Shown here piece by piece: positions 6,786-8,339 of a DNA stretch of 8,339 nucleotides. The DNA comes from Nitrospirota bacterium (lineage in GTDB: Bacteria > Nitrospinota > Nitrospinia > Nitrospinales > Nitrospinaceae). The DNA is taken from contig QIDN01000006.1 in NCBI GenBank assembly GCA_003229345.1, positions 1-8,339 of the forward strand. Reading direction: 5' to 3'. The stretch's first letter is position 1, and every line of letters starts with the position of its first letter. Made by a program: the position numbers and the translations under genes. Under the pieces are notes generated by a model. It was not told the DNA's origin. It was given only the letters and a program-made list of their open reading frames with translations, and made no database searches.

Positions 6786-7802
6786 TTATTCCTCACCACC
6801 TGAAGCAGACTCTTCATCGAAGGTTCGTGGATGCCATCCGGTGTACCAGTACTCAAACAAGATGACCTTCCAGATTTCCTCCACCTTCAAATGCTCTTCC
6901 CAAGGCGGCATCGCCGAGGACCACGGAGTCGATTCATTCGGCAGTCCCGGACCACCCTTGGCAACCCGCCAGAACAGGAAGGATTCGCGCAACATGGCAA
7001 TCGTTCCAGGATCGATGAAGTTTGCCGGAGTCGGGTTGAACACGTGGGAGAACATTCCCAAGCCGTTCAACTGGTCGCCGTGACAGTAATGACAATTCTC
7101 AAAGAAAATAGTGCCACCTTCCGTCACCGACTTCATGTATTCCACTTTGTCGGCATCAAGGAAGGGGAACTTACCTTCTACCGGAAGGGCGTTGCCCCCG
7201 GGGCCGCCATCCACATAGTTATCCTGCTCGTCAATACGGAAAGGATTCTGCAATCCTTCCAACGTGTAGCTTTTACCATGCACCTTGGTGGTGGCCGGAG
7301 GCGCCGGGTGAACCGTACGCAACTCTACCGGCTCGGCAAAGCTGGGTTCGAGTGACTTGTAGGTCGCAAAACCCACCAGCAAAGGTAACGCAATAAAGAC
7401 GACATATTGCGCCACCTTGTATTCCCCGACCACTGTCTTGACGATCGGTTTTCTAAATTCCGCGAAGGTCACCGGATCCTGCGAAATATACAGGAAGGTG
7501 CCGATGGTCCACAGCATCATGTAGGTGATGAGCAGGGTCCACGGAATCGGCGGAAACAAGACCACTTTATAGAAATACGCACCCAGCAGCCAAACGATCA
7601 AACCGTTCAGGGCAATGGGGGGTTTCAACTTCAAGATGATGTTGAAACCGATACAGTACGCCACAAATAATAGAAAATAAGAGTAACGGTTTAACAGTAC
7701 GCCGGGCTCTTCCATTTTCAGAATAACCTGCTCAAACAATCCGAAATGGAATACAGCGAAGCCGACCAGATATAAGATAAGTCCTGTCACTACCTTATTC
7801 AT
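6786..7802 (-). CDS. Membrane-bound cytochrome c with five transmembrane helices
   Basis: This is a 338-residue inner-membrane cytochrome. Five hydrophobic helices at about 4-22, 40-58, 64-81, 88-105 and 131-149 place the C-terminal half in the periplasm. That half contains one heme c site, CHYCH (237-241, bases 7080-7094), and a likely Met ligand M298 in SSAMPPWEEHL. Between them are a proline-rich linker (VHPAPPATTKVHG) and a Gly/Asp-rich segment. AGGAGG at 7813-7818 supports the ATG at 7802. It starts 19 bases after the preceding cytochrome gene and ends three bases before the next, so the three are co-transcribed. I do not recognise the five-helix part as a named family; it contains few histidines, so it may be only an anchor or docking domain rather than a heme-b quinol site. 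It probably passes electrons between the neighbouring cytochromes and a partner encoded nearby. Confidence 0.85.
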   Translation of the reverse strand: MNKVVTGLILYLVGFAVFHFGLFEQVILKMEEPGVLLNRYSYFLLFVAYCIGFNIILKLKPPIALNGLIVWLLGAYFYKVVLFPPIPWTLLITYMMLWTIGTFLYISQDPVTFAEFRKPIVKTVVGEYKVAQYVVFIALPLLVGFATYKSLEPSFAEPVELRTVHPAPPATTKVHGKSYTLEGLQNPFRIDEQDNYVDGGPGGNALPVEGKFPFLDADKVEYMKSVTEGGTIFFENCHYCHGDQLNGLGMFSHVFNPTPANFIDPGTIAMLRESFLFWRVAKGGPGLPNESTPWSSAMPPWEEHLKVEEIWKVILFEYWYTGWHPRTFDEESASGGEE

Positions 7803-7821
7803 TACTTAAATCCCTCCTGGA

Positions 7822-8339
7822 TCAGCCTTCCGGCTGGGTATTACTAATAAAATCCACCAATTTTTCAAGCGCATTGACGGATAATTTGTTGGCGAAGTCC
7901 GGAGGCATGAGGCTTTCCGGAAACAGCTCCCCTTCGGCTTCGTTAAACACGATATAAGCGTTGGGGTTCAGGATGGACTCCCTGACGTAATCGCGGCCTG
8001 TCCTGGCCTTGCCTTTATACCTCGGATCCTTGATCCGTTGGGGGGCGTTGATCTTCTCATGCAACTTGGGTCCCAACTCGCCCACCGCCCCTTCAATACC
8101 CGGAATGGTGTGGCACAGCGGACAACCCAGAGTGTTGAGCATGACATCGATCGGCTCCGTACCCGTTACGAATACAGGGCCTTCCTCATCGTCCCCCTCA
8201 TCTTCCTTGGGCGCTTCACCCGTAGGCAGAGGAATGGTGACATTGCCAAATTCACCCGGTGAATCCTTGGCCTGGAGCCAAGCGAGAACCGCATTCAACT
8301 CCATCAAACCCAAGCTGATCGGTGGCTTGCTGATAACCG
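7822..8339 (-). CDS. Cytochrome c protein, C-terminal part (5' end outside the window)
   Basis: The frame is open to the window end and 171 residues are visible. It begins VISKPPISLGLMELNAVLAWLQ, which looks like the last helix of a preceding cytochrome c domain, so the full protein probably has at least two heme domains. After an acidic linker (EAPKEDEGDDEEG, about residues 41-53 of the visible part) comes a heme c site, CPLCH (72-76, bases 8110-8124), and a likely Met ligand M144 in ESLMPPDF, then a final helix ending SNTQPEG. It is presumably exported, but the signal region is not in view. It is the most upstream visible gene of the leftward cytochrome operon, 19 bases from the next. Whether it is a soluble carrier or a fixed subunit cannot be told. 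Confidence 0.87.
   Translation of the reverse strand, partial: VISKPPISLGLMELNAVLAWLQAKDSPGEFGNVTIPLPTGEAPKEDEGDDEEGPVFVTGTEPIDVMLNTLGCPLCHTIPGIEGAVGELGPKLHEKINAPQRIKDPRYKGKARTGRDYVRESILNPNAYIVFNEAEGELFPESLMPPDFANKLSVNALEKLVDFISNTQPEG

Noticed and set aside
6831..7355. Plus-strand open frame opposite the membrane cytochrome gene
   Set aside because: Antisense shadow; the opposite strand has a CxxCH motif, transmembrane helices and a strong ribosome site.
1..8339. CRISPR arrays, tRNA or rRNA genes, insertion sequences, attachment sites
   Set aside because: No regularly spaced repeats, cloverleaf sequences, transposase-like proteins or terminal inverted repeats were seen on either strand.

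Overview
The window looks like a stretch of chromosome from a Gram-negative, respiratory bacterium rich in c-type cytochromes. Outer-membrane porin and periplasmic cytochrome signatures are clear. The combination of a PII/Amt/porin nitrogen block with a diheme cytochrome c fused to an ethylbenzene-dehydrogenase-type heme-b domain (the fold of nitrite oxidoreductase gamma, NxrC) suggests a nitrite oxidiser of the Nitrospina/Nitrospira type. The lineage is an inference from gene content, not from a marker gene.

Left block, + strand, 1-2951: the 3' end of a PII signal protein gene (glnB/glnK type), an Amt ammonium channel, and a BBP2-type outer-membrane beta-barrel porin, closed by a strong intrinsic terminator. 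These form a likely ammonium uptake and sensing operon: the porin for outer-membrane entry, Amt for inner-membrane conduction, PII to gate Amt and report nitrogen status.

Middle block, + strand, about 2952-4873: a hairpin-rich stretch with no convincing gene, a small unrecognised membrane protein whose start is uncertain, a low-specificity L-threonine aldolase overlapping it by 14 bases, and a short gene for the RNA polymerase omega subunit (rpoZ). rpoZ has its own near-consensus sigma-70 promoter. A terminator that reads in both directions separates it from the convergent right block.

Right block, - strand, 8339-4995: three closely packed cytochrome genes read leftward: a cytochrome c cut by the window end, a five-helix membrane protein with a periplasmic cytochrome c domain, and a 595-residue protein with two cytochrome c domains, a heme-b-like domain and a C-terminal membrane anchor. 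Four CxxCH sites are visible. The genes probably encode parts of one membrane-attached electron-transfer complex facing the periplasm. Whether it belongs to nitrite oxidoreductase, a bc-type quinol complex or something new depends on genes beyond 8339. This is the most interesting part of the window.
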